A stretch of 64,000 nt of DNA from Protula sp. h YS-2021. Taxonomy: Eukaryota > Annelida > Polychaeta > Sabellida > Serpulidae. How positions within the stretch are numbered: position 1 is the first letter of the stretch; the number at the start of each line of letters is the position of its first letter. This document shows, piece after piece, positions 50,261-61,200 of the stretch. Both the position numbers and the translations under genes were made by a program. The notes under the pieces were generated by a model. The model was not told the origin of the DNA and did no database searches. It saw nothing but the letters and a program-made list of their open reading frames with translations. The DNA is taken from the NCBI GenBank assembly GCA_949752745.1, contig OX457025.1, forward strand, positions 96,041,804-96,105,803. Direction: 5' to 3'.

Positions 50261-51208
50261 GGGGAATGGTGGGGTCTCTCATAAACCACCTGTTGTTTTT
50301 TTTGTTTATTTATCTACTTTGAATTTATTTTATTTATTTAATGTTATATTTAGGTGGTCCTATACTTTTATGTACTGGCTTTGGATCATATACCTGCAAT
50401 TTTATTTTGCCCTAAGATTGTTAGGGAATTTAAAACCACCACCATAGAGAGCGGGTTTGAAAGCTATCGAAAGCACTCGGCATAACTTATTAACTTGAAA
50501 ATATTATAATGGTGATTTCATTTTTTTAATGATAGAAGTCATAAGATTATTTATAATATGCACAAGCTGATGTCAGCATGAAACATGTTATGTCATGATC
50601 TCGAAACAGACATTAAAAAATATTTAGCTTAAATCATTTGAGCGGGAACTATTTTAGCCACAAGTATTTTATCAAGGCGGTGTATTTGCCAACTGTTTTT
50701 ACAAGAAAGTATAAAACATATAAAGCGGTTTGAAAGTCCCAACAGTATTTGTTGGAGTGTGTCGTTTTTTTTTTTTTATTATTACTGGAGAAAGTAAACG
50801 CTTTGGTTTCGGATAAATCACGTGGTTTTTAAAAAAAAAAAAAAGCTTCTACAGCCCATAAAAACGTACATAGAAAGTATAGAACCCTCACATCCACACC
50901 CCAACCCCAACCTCCCCCCCTCCCCCGGCCTTCCCTCCATAAACAATCAAACCTTCGTTGAATACGCATCATTGCCTAAAAATGAATGCAAAAAATAAAA
51001 AAAAAAGACAAAATCCGATCTGATGTACGACAGCGTATGAATGTCCTCGTGACATCATTCTACGTCTGTATTGATGCCAGACATCCTGTCATGGTCTTGC
51101 TTCTACTCTTCCGACTGCAGCTGTCTAAGGTTTTCTATATTTATATTATTCTGTTTTTTTTTTTTTTTTGGACAATTTGCTACCATCGGGTATCGGTTAT
51201 TTACCGAA
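48982..51208. other. Intergenic with poly-T and AAAC repeats
   Basis: Contains a caaa-rich run at 49800-49830, cctaccgc/ccctacc repeats at 50050-50150 and a T-run of about 31 bp at 50226-50256. No gene supported. Confidence 0.5.
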
Positions 51209-51650
51209 CTATGGCGGGTAGAGTGCGCACTATGGCGGGTAGAGTGTGTACTCTGGCGGGTAGAGTGTGTACACTGGCGGTTAGATTGTGAGCTATGGCG
51301 GGGAGAGTGTGTACTATGGCGGGAGAGTGTGTACTACGGCGGGGAGAATGTGCACTGTGGCGGGGAGAATGTGTATTTATGGCGGGCAGAGTGTGAACTA
51401 TGCGGGGAGAATGCGCACTGTGGCGGGAAGAGTGTGCATTATGGCGGAAAGAGTGCGTATTGTAGTGGGAAAATGTACACTGCTGCGGAGAAGGTGTGTA
51501 CTCTAGTAAGGAAGAGTGTGCACTATGGGGGGGGGGGGGGGGGAGAATGTGTGCTATGGCTGGCATAGTGTGCACTATGGAGGGGGCAGTGTGCACTGTG
51601 GCGGGGAGAATGTGCACTAAACCGGGGAAAGTGGCACTATGGCGGGGACA
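51209..51650. repeat. 21-bp minisatellite, about 20 copies
   Basis: The unit is close to actatggcgggtagagtgtgt, with later copies drifting to gggga. A G-run interrupts it near 51528-51543. The multiple-of-three period produces long spurious frames on both strands. It ends about 0.7 kb upstream of gene 2. Confidence 0.9.
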
Positions 51651-51949
51651 CTATGAATTCTACCTGCCGTGATGCGTTCCCTTACAGGTGCCGATCAAGC
51701 TTTTCTATTTTGAAAAGAACTTAATTTTATTTCTTGTTTGTTGTTTGAAAGGGTCGAGTTTAACATACTTAATTTTCATACTCATTTATTTATTATTACG
51801 ATTTTTTTCTTTTTTTATTTTTGTTGGGTGGGGGGGGAGGGGGGTTAGTGGTGGTAGAATCACAGCTCATATCCCCTTCAGCCGCTTCCCCGTCCCCTCT
51901 CCCATGCTTACGACTGACATGTTTCAGCTGTACGCCACGCCTTCTGTGA

Positions 51950-51980
51950 AAAAGTGGCGCGAAGTTTCGACCAATCATGT
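51950..51980 (+). promoter_or_regulatory. Gene 2 proximal promoter candidate: E2F-like and CCAAT
   Basis: agtggcgcgaag (about 51953-51964) contains an E2F-like core, and tcgaccaatca at 51968-51978 contains a CCAAT box identical over 11 bases to that of gene 1. No TATA box is evident downstream. The start of transcription is unknown, with up to about 390 nt to the ATG. Confidence 0.45.
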
Positions 51981-52360
51981 GCAGAAGTTGAGCTGCTGTG
52001 TGCCTAGCTTTTTTTCGCTCTGTGCGAGAGGAAAAATCTAGAATTTTGACATTCACTTGCAGCACCGCACTCGTTTGCTTGAGGATGTGAAAGCGAGAAA
52101 TATTTGCAACTCCTTGGTGTTGCTTTATTTGCAAAGTACTAACGAACAGCTATACATTAAAAAAAATTAAGCTTTCGTTTTAGGCAAATATTTCCAACTG
52201 TTTTAGCACGAGGCTGGTTGTTTTAGTTTCTCAATCAATGTTTCAGTGAAAGTAAATTCTGTTTTGAAAACATATGGATTGTTAATTGCACATCGTGAAA
52301 CGGATAGCATCAGTGAGACAAGATTGGAGCGCAGTGGGGGGAAAATTAACATCTTGTAAA

Positions 52361-53093
52361 ATGAGCGATCGCTTGGTCTTTGGGCACGGGTTCGCTCGCT
52401 TCGGCAATCTCAGAAATAACTTCCCGTTAAAAAACAGCCGAGTCTGCAGGAAACTTCAATTTGGTGACCCACATCCGGGAGCCTTCACCAGCATGGAGAA
52501 TATACTACGTGACGTTGAAAATTCAGACACACAGCGCGCAAAAGCTAAATATGAGTTTGATATTTTAAAGGGTGAACCTGTCCCAGATGCCAAAAGATGG
52601 CAGTATAGTGCTGGAAGCGTAGAGGACGGTACGCCGGATTTTTACTTACGCGGCCCTCACAAGCGTCCTAGTCGTTCACGATTCCGTCCACTCCATGCTG
52701 CTGCGACTAGCCCTGAAAGCGCTTTCCATACGCCGCTGCGAGTAGCCACATCCGCAACGGAGAGTCGGCCGGAGAGTGACAATGATGATTCCATATCTCC
52801 AAGCATCTCAAGGGAACTGTTCCCTACTTCCCCGTCCACTGTTCCCAAGGTAACGGAGGATCACGTTAACGCAGACAGTGCTGTGACAGAGGCGTCGAAA
52901 ACAGTTCAAGTGCGTGATTCGCCGGACGTTGCGGAAGACAGCAAAGAGGAAGAAAATAGTTCCACAGCAGCCGACAGTATTAGCACTCTTCAAGGCAGCA
53001 ACGCGGATTACCCAGAGAGCAGTGAAAGCAAACCAGGCAGCAGTGCGGATTCTAACACGCGAAAACGCGAGCTTCAGCAATCACTAGTCACAG
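52361..53093 (+). CDS. Divergent Cip/Kip CDK inhibitor, exon 1 (gene 2, incomplete)
   Basis: The first in-frame ATG (ttgtaaaATGAGC) opens 244 codons to a phase-1 donor g/gtaa at 53093. Residues 28-103 align with the CDI domain. VCRKLQFG (28-35) is an RxLxF-type cyclin motif, KYEFDI (63-68) replaces the usual WNFDF, and DFYLRGPHKRP (93-103) matches p27's FYYRPPRPP segment that blocks the ATP pocket. The rest is acidic and Ser-rich with several SP sites. Just before the junction, KRELQQSLVT parallels KRKLSQTDMT of gene 1, and the intron splits the same codon in the same phase. It is a tandem paralogue. Trp-to-Tyr in the kinase-binding core is unusual and may alter CDK choice. The last exon lies in or beyond the 200-N gap. 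Confidence 0.85.
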
Positions 53094-53097
53094 GTAA

Positions 53098-53297
53098 NNN
53101 NNNNNNNNNNNNNNNNNNNNNNNNNNNNNNNNNNNNNNNNNNNNNNNNNNNNNNNNNNNNNNNNNNNNNNNNNNNNNNNNNNNNNNNNNNNNNNNNNNNN
53201 NNNNNNNNNNNNNNNNNNNNNNNNNNNNNNNNNNNNNNNNNNNNNNNNNNNNNNNNNNNNNNNNNNNNNNNNNNNNNNNNNNNNNNNNNNNNNNNNN
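53098..53297. other. Assembly gap (200 N)
   Basis: Exactly 200 N, starting four bases into the gene 2 intron. A round number suggests a placeholder, so the true length and content are unknown. The last exon could be inside. Confidence 0.95.
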
Positions 53298-53454
53298 CAA
53301 ATAGGACAAATCCACTTTTATTTAGCAAAAAGCTCCGAATTCGCTTATCTCCACTTTTACATCATCGGGTTCTCATGTAACTGTAAAAGAAACCCGCAAT
53401 TTAGAACAAAATTTTCCCATTGCAGTTGGAATAGTCCCAGTGTAATGATTTCAG

Positions 53455-53520
53455 ATTTCCCTCGTTTTCAAGTTACCCCGTGCATTTGAAAACGATTTCA
53501 AATTCCCCCTATCGTTTTCA
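53455..53520 (+). other. Candidate gene 2 exon 2 (option 1)
   Basis: The acceptor gtaatgatttcag/at would complete the split codon as Asp and give QSLVTDFPRF, keeping the TD pair and first aromatic residue of a PIP box but with Pro at the second aromatic position. The pyrimidine tract is weak. The frame stays open past the listed end. Confidence 0.2.
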
Positions 53521-53589
53521 AATCCTCTCCCCCCTGACAATGTTAAAACGCGAAAAAAAAACATCAAATAATACACACATTTTTTGCAG

Positions 53590-53717
53590 AATCATGGGTA
53601 CACTATAGCAGAAAATGGAGGACACGAATTACGCTGTTACTCGTCAAGAAAAAGCGCTTTACGAGAATAAAAACGTCAGTATTAGACCCTTTATGGTGTA
53701 TTGAGGGCAGGGGGTAA
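53590..53717 (+). other. Candidate gene 2 exon 2 (option 2)
   Basis: The acceptor catttttttgcag/aa is stronger. It would give QSLVTESWVHYSRKWR and a basic tail (LLLVKKKRFTRIK) to TAA at 53715-53717. The TD pair and aromatic pair of a PIP box would be lost, although a basic C-terminus is retained. Confidence 0.3.
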
Positions 53718-56340
53718 ATCATTTCAAAGCGAGAACAAAAAAAAAAAAAAAAAAAAAAGAAAAAGAAAACAGGCATAAAATTTGAGACAGCGCTCGCCTG
53801 GCTGAATGAACTGTCCTTCTCAGATTTGCAAGAGGTCGCCTGTCTTTGCTCTCCAGACATGATAAGAAATCATGCATATTTTAGCAATTGAGGACCCCTG
53901 TCCACTGTAATTTTGACTATTTTTTTCGCGACTTCAAAGCCTTTAAATAGCCCCTGGTCACTTGTACACCTTTCGTGTGCCGACTGATGATAATATCTAC
54001 GTCCAGTTTAATGTCCATTTTAACACCAACATACTTGTTGCATTCCATTTAATCATTGCTTTAATTTACTTTAAAAGGATTTCAACCTTCATTGCAAACA
54101 TTGTGATAGTAATTTTGAACGGAAGAAATTAAAGTCCTGGGGAGCTGCAACCAATAATTGATTTAATGTAGGGTTTTATTATCAACAAGTCATCATTTTA
54201 TCGGTGTGTCCCCAGGCAACGCTGCTGCGGTGGTCACTTCTTTATGTGAGCCCGTAAGAAAGAAAGGCATAATCCGCTGTATTTCTTTATCGGACTTTAC
54301 ACAGTGTGGTATTTTTTCAAAAGATAAACAAAAAAAACACACAAAAAAATAAATAAACAAAACAAAAAAAAGCCCCCCCCCCCAAAAAAAAAAATAGAGA
54401 TACATTTTGTGAAAAGGTAAGGTATTTATTGTTGTAATGTTCTAGCTGGACACGTCCCAACAGATAATTAATCCGTCCCCGACTTCACAGCGACGTCGCT
54501 GCGACGTCGCAGTTTTAAAAGGGCATAGTCACGACGTCTGAAACTGGTCATTTGCCTGTTGAGATATTCTGCAGCCATAACAGCCTTGCAACTAGACTGT
54601 GTTTTTTCCTTCAGTATGCTACCGGGAGTTTCTAAACAGAAGCCCAGGACTTTGCGGAAACTCCCGGTAAGGATTTTAGAGGGCACCAGATCTGGAAAGT
54701 GTTAGGGGTAAGGACCAACAGATTAGGAAAGATCGCTCAAGGACGAAAACACACCCTTTGTTCACTAAGACTGGTCTTCAAACATTTGCTTTAAAATAAT
54801 ATTTCGATTTTTATAAAAAAAAATATCACAGATTTTTTTTTTGCTTAAAGATTTTCTTAGGGGGCAGCTCTTCAAGTTTGCCGAATGCGGGTAACAAAGG
54901 GACATTTCTCAACTGGGAGTCCCCCCGCACCTCCCTTCTCCCCCGCCCTCCCCCCTGCTCTCGATGTCCTCCCAGCCCAGGTAGGTAATAGCATATAATT
55001 AGAAGAAATGTTGCTTCGCTGTTCAGTTGTGACATGAAAGTCTCCAAATAGCCATTCGGGGACAGTAGACCTTCGCGTGCCATTTCAAGATTATATCAAT
55101 GTACATTTTGATGCGGACTGATTCGAAGGAAACAAATTAAAGTCCTGCGGTGTCCCAAGCTATAATTGATTTATTATGTGTTCTAATATCCCCCACCAGT
55201 GATCACATTAACCTGTTCTGGAGGGGAAATAAGTTAAAAAAAAGAAGAAATGACACGCACATGATTTTGGTGAAGTTCAAGGACTTTTTGCGGCAAGTGA
55301 AATATGTGAAGGGGAAGGGGACGGGTGGGGGGAGGCAGCAGAGAAAAAACAGCAAATTTTCTATTGCCAAAACCGACTTTTAAAGCACAATGATAAGTTC
55401 GGTTTTTTTAGAGGAATTTAATCTCCGTCACATCGCGTGAGGTGCATGTGCTTGGCCTCACGTCTGTTATTCATATCCCAAAGCCAGGAGTAGAAGGTAG
55501 GGATGCAGGGTGAGGGGGGTGGGGGGAGGAGGATATAACTGAAAAGGAAAAGTTTATTACGGAATTTTGACTGACAACATGCTGTCGTCACCTGCTTATT
55601 GTTCTTGTCACATGATCATCCGGGATGTGATATTTTAACCCCTGTAAATTGAACACACCCTCCTTCCATCGCCTGTAAATTTCGATAACTTGATACCCTT
55701 GTACAGCTGTCATTTCTAACATCCCATAATTTAGACAACAACAATTAAACCCGAACATATCAAGATAGATCAATGGTTACTCTTTAGGAAATGATTATAG
55801 TAAGAGGTGGAGGGGGTGAATCCCGGTTGTTTGAACTAACCCTACGTAACATTGATCATGACGCTTCCTCTGTCCCTCCAAAATGATTACAAACATCGTC
55901 GTTGTGTTTGTGATGTGAATCGGCATTTTTTTTTCAATATTAACTGTGCAGCAAACAGGTTTTGACTACCCTTAGTCCTGTTTATATTTATTTTTTTAAG
56001 TATTTTAAGAAAACAAATCCGCGTAGATACTTTTCTACTGGTAAGAAATCGCTCGGCCTCTTTCCCAACCGGGTGCTCCTGATTTGCAATTGTCTTTCTC
56101 TAGCTCGGATGCTGGTGTTGCTAGGCAGCGTATTAAGCTATTTATCTGCATGACTGGTGCGCACGTGTCGGTAAGATAACATGCTGATTGACAGAATTAT
56201 TTATTCTAGCGGATAGTTCACGTCTGCTGGCCAGGGGGCGCTGCGGTTACGGCGTGCCACGGCACAGAGGGATGAGCAGCGAGATACACATCGCTGAACA
56301 GACACTAACGAGTGCAGACACGCAGCCAGGAGCACCCGAG
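53718..56340. other. Intergenic downstream of gene 2
   Basis: A/T homopolymers (about 53738-53758), a C-rich tract near 54900-54960, and two partly similar segments containing attaaagtcctg...gctaattgattta-type wording at 54125-54170 and 55130-55180, which suggest an old duplication. No gene supported. Confidence 0.45.
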
Positions 56341-56342
56341 GG

Positions 56343-56475
56343 GGCTATCCATAAAGCACGTATGCAAACATTTGTGACGTTACCCATTGGCTATAACAAC
56401 TGCGTAGGCACATCCCCAGTACCTCCTGCCCCAAACCCACCTCCCAGGCCCAACCTCCGTGTGTAGTGCCCACCC
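56343..56475. mobile_element. Degraded single end of MITE family D
   Basis: ggctatccataaagcacgta resembles the left terminus at 26362 with a few changes, followed by a tgcgtaggcac block. The other terminus was not found. Confidence 0.5.
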
Positions 56476-56506
56476 CCTACCCCACTCAAGCAACTTCTAT
56501 GGTTTC

Positions 56507-56763
56507 GGTGGAGATAATGGTGGTGGTCGTGGTGGCGGTGGTGGTGGTGGTGATGGTGGAGGCGGCGGCAATGGCGGTGGTGGTGATGGTGGTGGTGATG
56601 GTGATGGCGGCAGTGGCGGTTGTGACGGTAGTGGTGATGGTGGTGTCCGTGGAGATAATGGTGGTGGTCGTGGTGGCGGTAGCCGTGGTGGTGGTGGTGG
56701 CGGTGATGGGGGTGGCGGTGGTGGTGGCGGCTGTGGCGTTGGTGGTGATAATGGTGGTGGTGA
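56507..56763. repeat. GGT/GGC trinucleotide repeat tract
   Basis: About 257 bp of ggt, ggc, gat and cgt triplets. All six frames are open or nearly so, giving poly-Gly, poly-Val or poly-His/Thr products. No splice or domain support for coding. Confidence 0.92.
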
Positions 56764-56806
56764 AGATTATGATTGTGAAGAAAAACGACAGCAACGAAAA
56801 ACATAA

Positions 56807-57489
56807 GGCCATTGTGTAAATGTAGACGATACCTAAGTCATACTAAAATATTGAATTGACTTTTAGAACATTGTAAACAAAGAAATGTATCAATTTAAAA
56901 GAAAACATATGTGAGTGAACGCCATTGTAACTTTCTGCGGTTTCTGCATGAACTGTTGCATGCGATAAAACTCAGCATTATCAATCACAATAATAGAATA
57001 ATCACTGTTGTAGTTTTTACTGGTTTTTCAATGTTATCTCGTACAATACAAGCTTTGTGGTGATGGAAAGCGATGCGTGTTTGTGACAGCAAACAAGATA
57101 TAACCCGGGCTTTAATTAACTTGCATAGCTTCACTCTAAAGAATTGGATTTTAATGATTCATTTCGTTTCCTCTATTTTTTCATATCTTGGGTTTTGATT
57201 TTTAGGACTTTTGAAAAAAATAATCGTGTTGATTTTACAAAATGAGTCACGGCATATATTATAATAGAAAAACAACGCTACCTTGCTGGTATCACGACAA
57301 AAAGAAGGCATTTCTTTGCATAATTATTTTTACGCTTAAAAGCAAAAAACGCAAATCCGTCAGAGAAATAGCTTTCGATAATGAGTTTGGATTGATCACC
57401 CGCATGTATTTCCTACATCAGAGATCCAAGCCAAGTGTTTTTTTTTCTGTCCTCAAAATATCCACATATAATAATATTAGGGTAATTTC
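56807..57489. other. Intergenic, nothing recognised
   Basis: AT-rich with no supported features. Confidence 0.5.
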
Positions 57490-57780
57490 CCAGTTGTTCT
57501 ACGGCCCAGTTGTCCAACGATTATGTATTCCCAGTCGTCCTACGGCCCAGTTGTCCAATGATTGTGTATTCCCAGTTGTCCTACGGCCCAGTTCTCCAAC
57601 GACTGTGTATTCCCAGTTGTCCTACGACCCAGTTGTCCAACGATTGTGTATTCCCAGTTGTCCTACGGTTGTGTAGTCCTATTGCCCTACGGCCCAGTTG
57701 TCCAACGATAATGTATTCCCAGTTATCCCACAACCCAGTTGTCCTACGACTGTGTATTCCCAGTTCTCTCATAGCCCCGT
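57490..57780. repeat. 41-bp minisatellite, left part
   Basis: The unit begins ggcccagttgtccaacgatt and alternates with a gtgtattcccagttgtccta half. About 7 copies are present. The array resumes at 58539 after an inserted foldback element. Confidence 0.88.
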
Positions 57781-58538
57781 AGTAGGGAGAAAACATTGGT
57801 TCCACCACAGTGACGTCATAATGATGTCATAGGGTGTGGTGGAACCAACATTGGTTCTGCCACAGGAAGTGACGTCATAATGACGTGATAGGGTGTGGTG
57901 GAACCACCATGGTGGTTCTGGACCACTTTTGGATAAAGCGCGCGCCCGTTCTAATGACGACATAATGACGTCATGATGACGTGATGATGACGTCATCATG
58001 ATATCATGATGACGTCATCATGACGTTATGTTGACGTCATCATGACGTCATAACTCTAAGCGGCATAACCCTTACTCTAGACCATAGAGTGCATTATGAA
58101 TGTGTACTATGAATAAATACATTATGAATGAGTACATTACACTACATTCATCACGCACTCATTCATAACACACATTCATCACGCACTCATTCATAGCGTA
58201 CTCATTCATAACACACATTCATCACGTATTCATTCATAACGTATTCATTCATAATGTCTTTATTCATAATGTACTCAGTCATGATGTCAACATAGCGTCA
58301 TAATGACGTCATCATGATATGATGACGTCATCATCACGTCATCGTGGCGTCATCGTGACGTCATTAGAACGGGCGCGCGCTTTATCCAAAACTGGTCCAG
58401 AACCATCATGGTGGTTCCACCACACCATATCACGTCATTATGACGTCACTTCCTGTGGTAGAACCAATTGTTGGTTCCAAAACACCCTATGACGCCATTA
58501 TGACGTCACTGTGGTGGAACCAATATTTTCTCCCTACT
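57781..58538. mobile_element. Foldback MITE carrying twelve TGACGTCA (CRE) sites
   Basis: A 758-bp element. The left end agtagggagaaaacattggt and the complement of the right end (agtagggagaaaatattggt) start arms of about 180 bp that are roughly 94% alike. Arms contain ggttccaccacagtgacgtc, gtggtggaaccacca and ggataaagcgcgcgcccgtt in both orientations. Inward of these, alternating atgacgtcatcatg blocks follow. The centre (58090-58280) has short cattcataacgtatt-like repeats. Twelve perfect TGACGTCA octamers were counted, plus near matches. It has no coding capacity and sits within the 41-bp minisatellite. A target duplication was not identified. Confidence 0.85.
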
Positions 58539-58640
58539 CCCAGTTGCCCTTCGATTGTCCATTCTAGGTTGTCCTACGGTCTAGTTGCCGTACGATTGTT
58601 CATTCCCAGCTCTACGATTGTCTGTTAGCAGTAGTTCTTC
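58539..58640. repeat. 41-bp minisatellite, right part (degenerate)
   Basis: cccagttgcccttcgattgt and following units continue the array seen before 57780, with more variation. Confidence 0.75.
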
Positions 58641-59165
58641 CGCGCAGTTGGCCGATCGCTGTCCTGCATTTGTTTGTTCAGACTGAAGAATGAGCAGAAG
58701 ATGTGTAAAATGGCTACAAAACTATAATAGGCCAGTAAATGCCGGCACGCCGACAATTAAAAAAAACTCGATCGTAAAAGCTGACAAATGTAAGGCACAC
58801 GACGCCTGCCTACCGGAACGCGATGACAAGCGTCGCGACGAAATTTGATCAGGCTGTCCCGACTGGTGAAAACTCAACCGTAGCTATTAACTGTAAAAAT
58901 TGGTATTTTGCACATTTTGAAATAAAGGTGATTATTATTTTAGCAATGTGTTGTGAAAAGAATTATGAACTGTAAAAACGGTGATTTTATGCAGATATGA
59001 AATAGTCCATCCAGACATGTATTTGTGATTTGTGGTTTCATGCGTTTCGAAATTTAAAAAAAGTTTTTATTGTAAAATAAGGGCACGATTTATGAAAATA
59101 TGAAATCGAAGGATAACTGCGAATGACAAACTGTAGGACAGATGGGATATAATCTGACTGGGACT
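58641..59165. other. Intergenic, nothing recognised
   Basis: AT-rich flank to the left of the Mutator-like element. No supported gene. Confidence 0.5.
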
Positions 59166-59171
59166 TAATAC

Positions 59172-59290
59172 GGTATCCCGACAAAAGGGACGACGACATA
59201 AGGGACGAGACATAAGGGACAGAGACAAAAGGGACGAGACATAAGGGACGGAGACAAAAGGGACGAGACATAAGGGACGGAGACAAAAGG
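59172..59290. repeat. Left subterminal 29-bp tandem repeat of the Mutator-like element
   Basis: About four units of 14+15 bp (gggacgagacataa, gggacggagacaaaa). Inverted relative to the right-end array. Confidence 0.88.
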
Positions 59291-59448
59291 GTCGACGATA
59301 TTTGGGACTTTTTCTAAAGTGCGACAAAAGGGACGAAGAAAAAACACTTGCCATTATTACATAAACATAAACTACAATGCTATTGATACACATTCTTCAA
59401 AACCAGATCACTACCAGATACTACACGTATTTACTCTGTTAATTGATT

Positions 59449-60660
59449 TCATCTGATGTTGTAGCCAAGTCCTCGCAAAGCCTCTGCAGCAGTTTTTCTG
59501 CCGGCAGCGCGGTCGCGGCAGAGCTGAACCAGACGTTGTTGTAGGTTGGCATATTCTCTCTGGACTCGTTTCCTGGGTGGATCTTCGATTTGATCCTGTG
59601 CGATAAGAGATCTGGCTGCGCAGTCCTCTTGCTTCAGAGCCCATATCAGCGTCGAGAGGCATGGGTACGTATAACCTACAATGTGTGTGAAGCGATTATT
59701 CCACCCTTCACACTGGTTATTTGTGCGTGGCTCATCGTGAAGGGTGGCATCATACACGTTGCATAGATTCGGTGGAAAACGCGGTGGAATACGTCTAATG
59801 TGAACCGCAGCAGTTTCGATTCGCGCTCGTCCGTCTGCAGGTACCGGTCACGTTTGTTGCCTCCATATACGTCAGCAAAGGTTCGGCTCCTTCTGGAGTG
59901 TTTTCTCGCAAGTGTTCAAGTCCGAGCTCCAGGTCATCCAGCGGCAATAATGCCAAGCCATCCATTTGTCCGCTCAATAGTCTGAACTCCTCACTGGCTC
60001 GGTGGAGTGTAATGAGGCCCATATCCTGAATCTTCCTATAGGTTGCTTCCGTGAGGTGGTAAAAGCAACCACGGATGTCGATACCCAGGCCCATCACCTC
60101 TGATACATCGCGTATGACTGACTGATGCACACAGGACTGATGCCGGATCTGGGAACAGCTCCATTTCCTCACACGCGGCAAGGATTGCTCCAAAAAGCTC
60201 CTCGTATGCCGCCTGTGACTTACTCGGCGTAAACCGTAGACACAGCCTTAGTACCGATGAGATTGCGGATAAGCTTCAGAAGTCCTCTGGGAGCCATGGT
60301 GAAGTTTCCGTCCATAAACATACGTCCGCGTTTACAAGGTGTCGTAGGCCTTCGGGAGATCCAAGTACGGTTCGAGTAATCGGGTATCAGCATCTTAGCC
60401 GTATCTGGAACCGCTGAGGCAACTTGTCAAAAGTCACAGATCATTCACCCTCAAGCACTAGGTCATTCACCGCAGGGGGCACCTGAGGAGTGTCCTTGGA
60501 GCGTTCTTGTTGAATCATTCGCTTCAAGGCTTCTTCCGAGTAGCGGACGAGTGGTTTGGCGCATTTCGGCTCGTCTGGCGTTGATCAGGTGAGACGATCC
60601 TTCTCGCGTTCGGGCCGCAAGTTCTTTAATTTCAATCTTTGCTTTCGTGGCTTCAGTCTA
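59449..60660 (-). pseudogene. Mutator-like (MULE) transposase, broken
   Basis: Reading on the minus strand from about 60660 downward: a stretch with ATKAKIEIKELAARTREGS, then MAPRGLLKLIRNLIGTKAVS near 60290-60240, a segment with IDIRGCFYHLTEATYRKIQD (about 60100-60040), and finally VYDATLHDEPRTNNQCEGWN (about 59760-59695). The CFYHLTEATYRKIQ and RTNNQCEGWN motifs are typical of the animal MULE-domain transposases that often carry FLYWCH zinc fingers. A one-base shift at about 59790 and several stops upstream break the frame, and the N-terminal DNA-binding part is not recognised. The final portion (59449-59757) is intact. The protein would cut and join the element's ends. This copy cannot. Confidence 0.72.
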
Positions 60661-61200
60661 CAACATGCAGAATAAAATATAATATTAATATAACATCATT
60701 GAATAATAATCTAAAGCGCCTAGACTCATCCCAAATATTGGCAAAAACTACCCAGCAATATTAAAAAAAATATTCTCACCTCGTCTAAATTGGGATCATG
60801 GTTGTGTTCCCGAACCAAATCGAGATTTGTGTTGTCTAATGTTGTCTTCAAAAGTCCCTGGCAAGTGGTTTGCCTCCAAACACATCTCCATATGATATGC
60901 CGCTTCCTGCGGGTCTTTGATGGTACATGTAACCGTCAAGCAAAAGCTGCGGTTTTCCTTTATTGCTGCTTATACAATTCCATTGTGTCTGAAGCTATGG
61001 CTCCATGTGTCCGTATACGCGTATGCGTATGCGTATTGCGTATGCGTATGCGTATTGCGTATGCGTATACGTATTGCGTATGCGTATTGAGTGGCTCCAT
61101 ATGTCCGTATAAATGCCTCCGTATGCGTAAGCATATACGTATAGACCAATATTATCACATGACACGGAAATACTCTTGTACTACATATTGAAGAAGGAAA

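Noticed and set aside
51071..51617. Gly/Cys/His-rich frames over the 21-bp repeat
   Set aside because: Repeat artefact, open on both strands.
52286..52360. Earlier start for gene 2
   Set aside because: The upstream in-frame codon is TTG, not ATG. The only upstream ATG in that frame (52274) reaches a stop after three codons. 52361 is the first usable ATG and has a good context.
56391..56819. Glycine-rich or histidine-rich protein
   Set aside because: The GGT/GGC tract is open in nearly all frames. Low complexity with no flanking coding signal.
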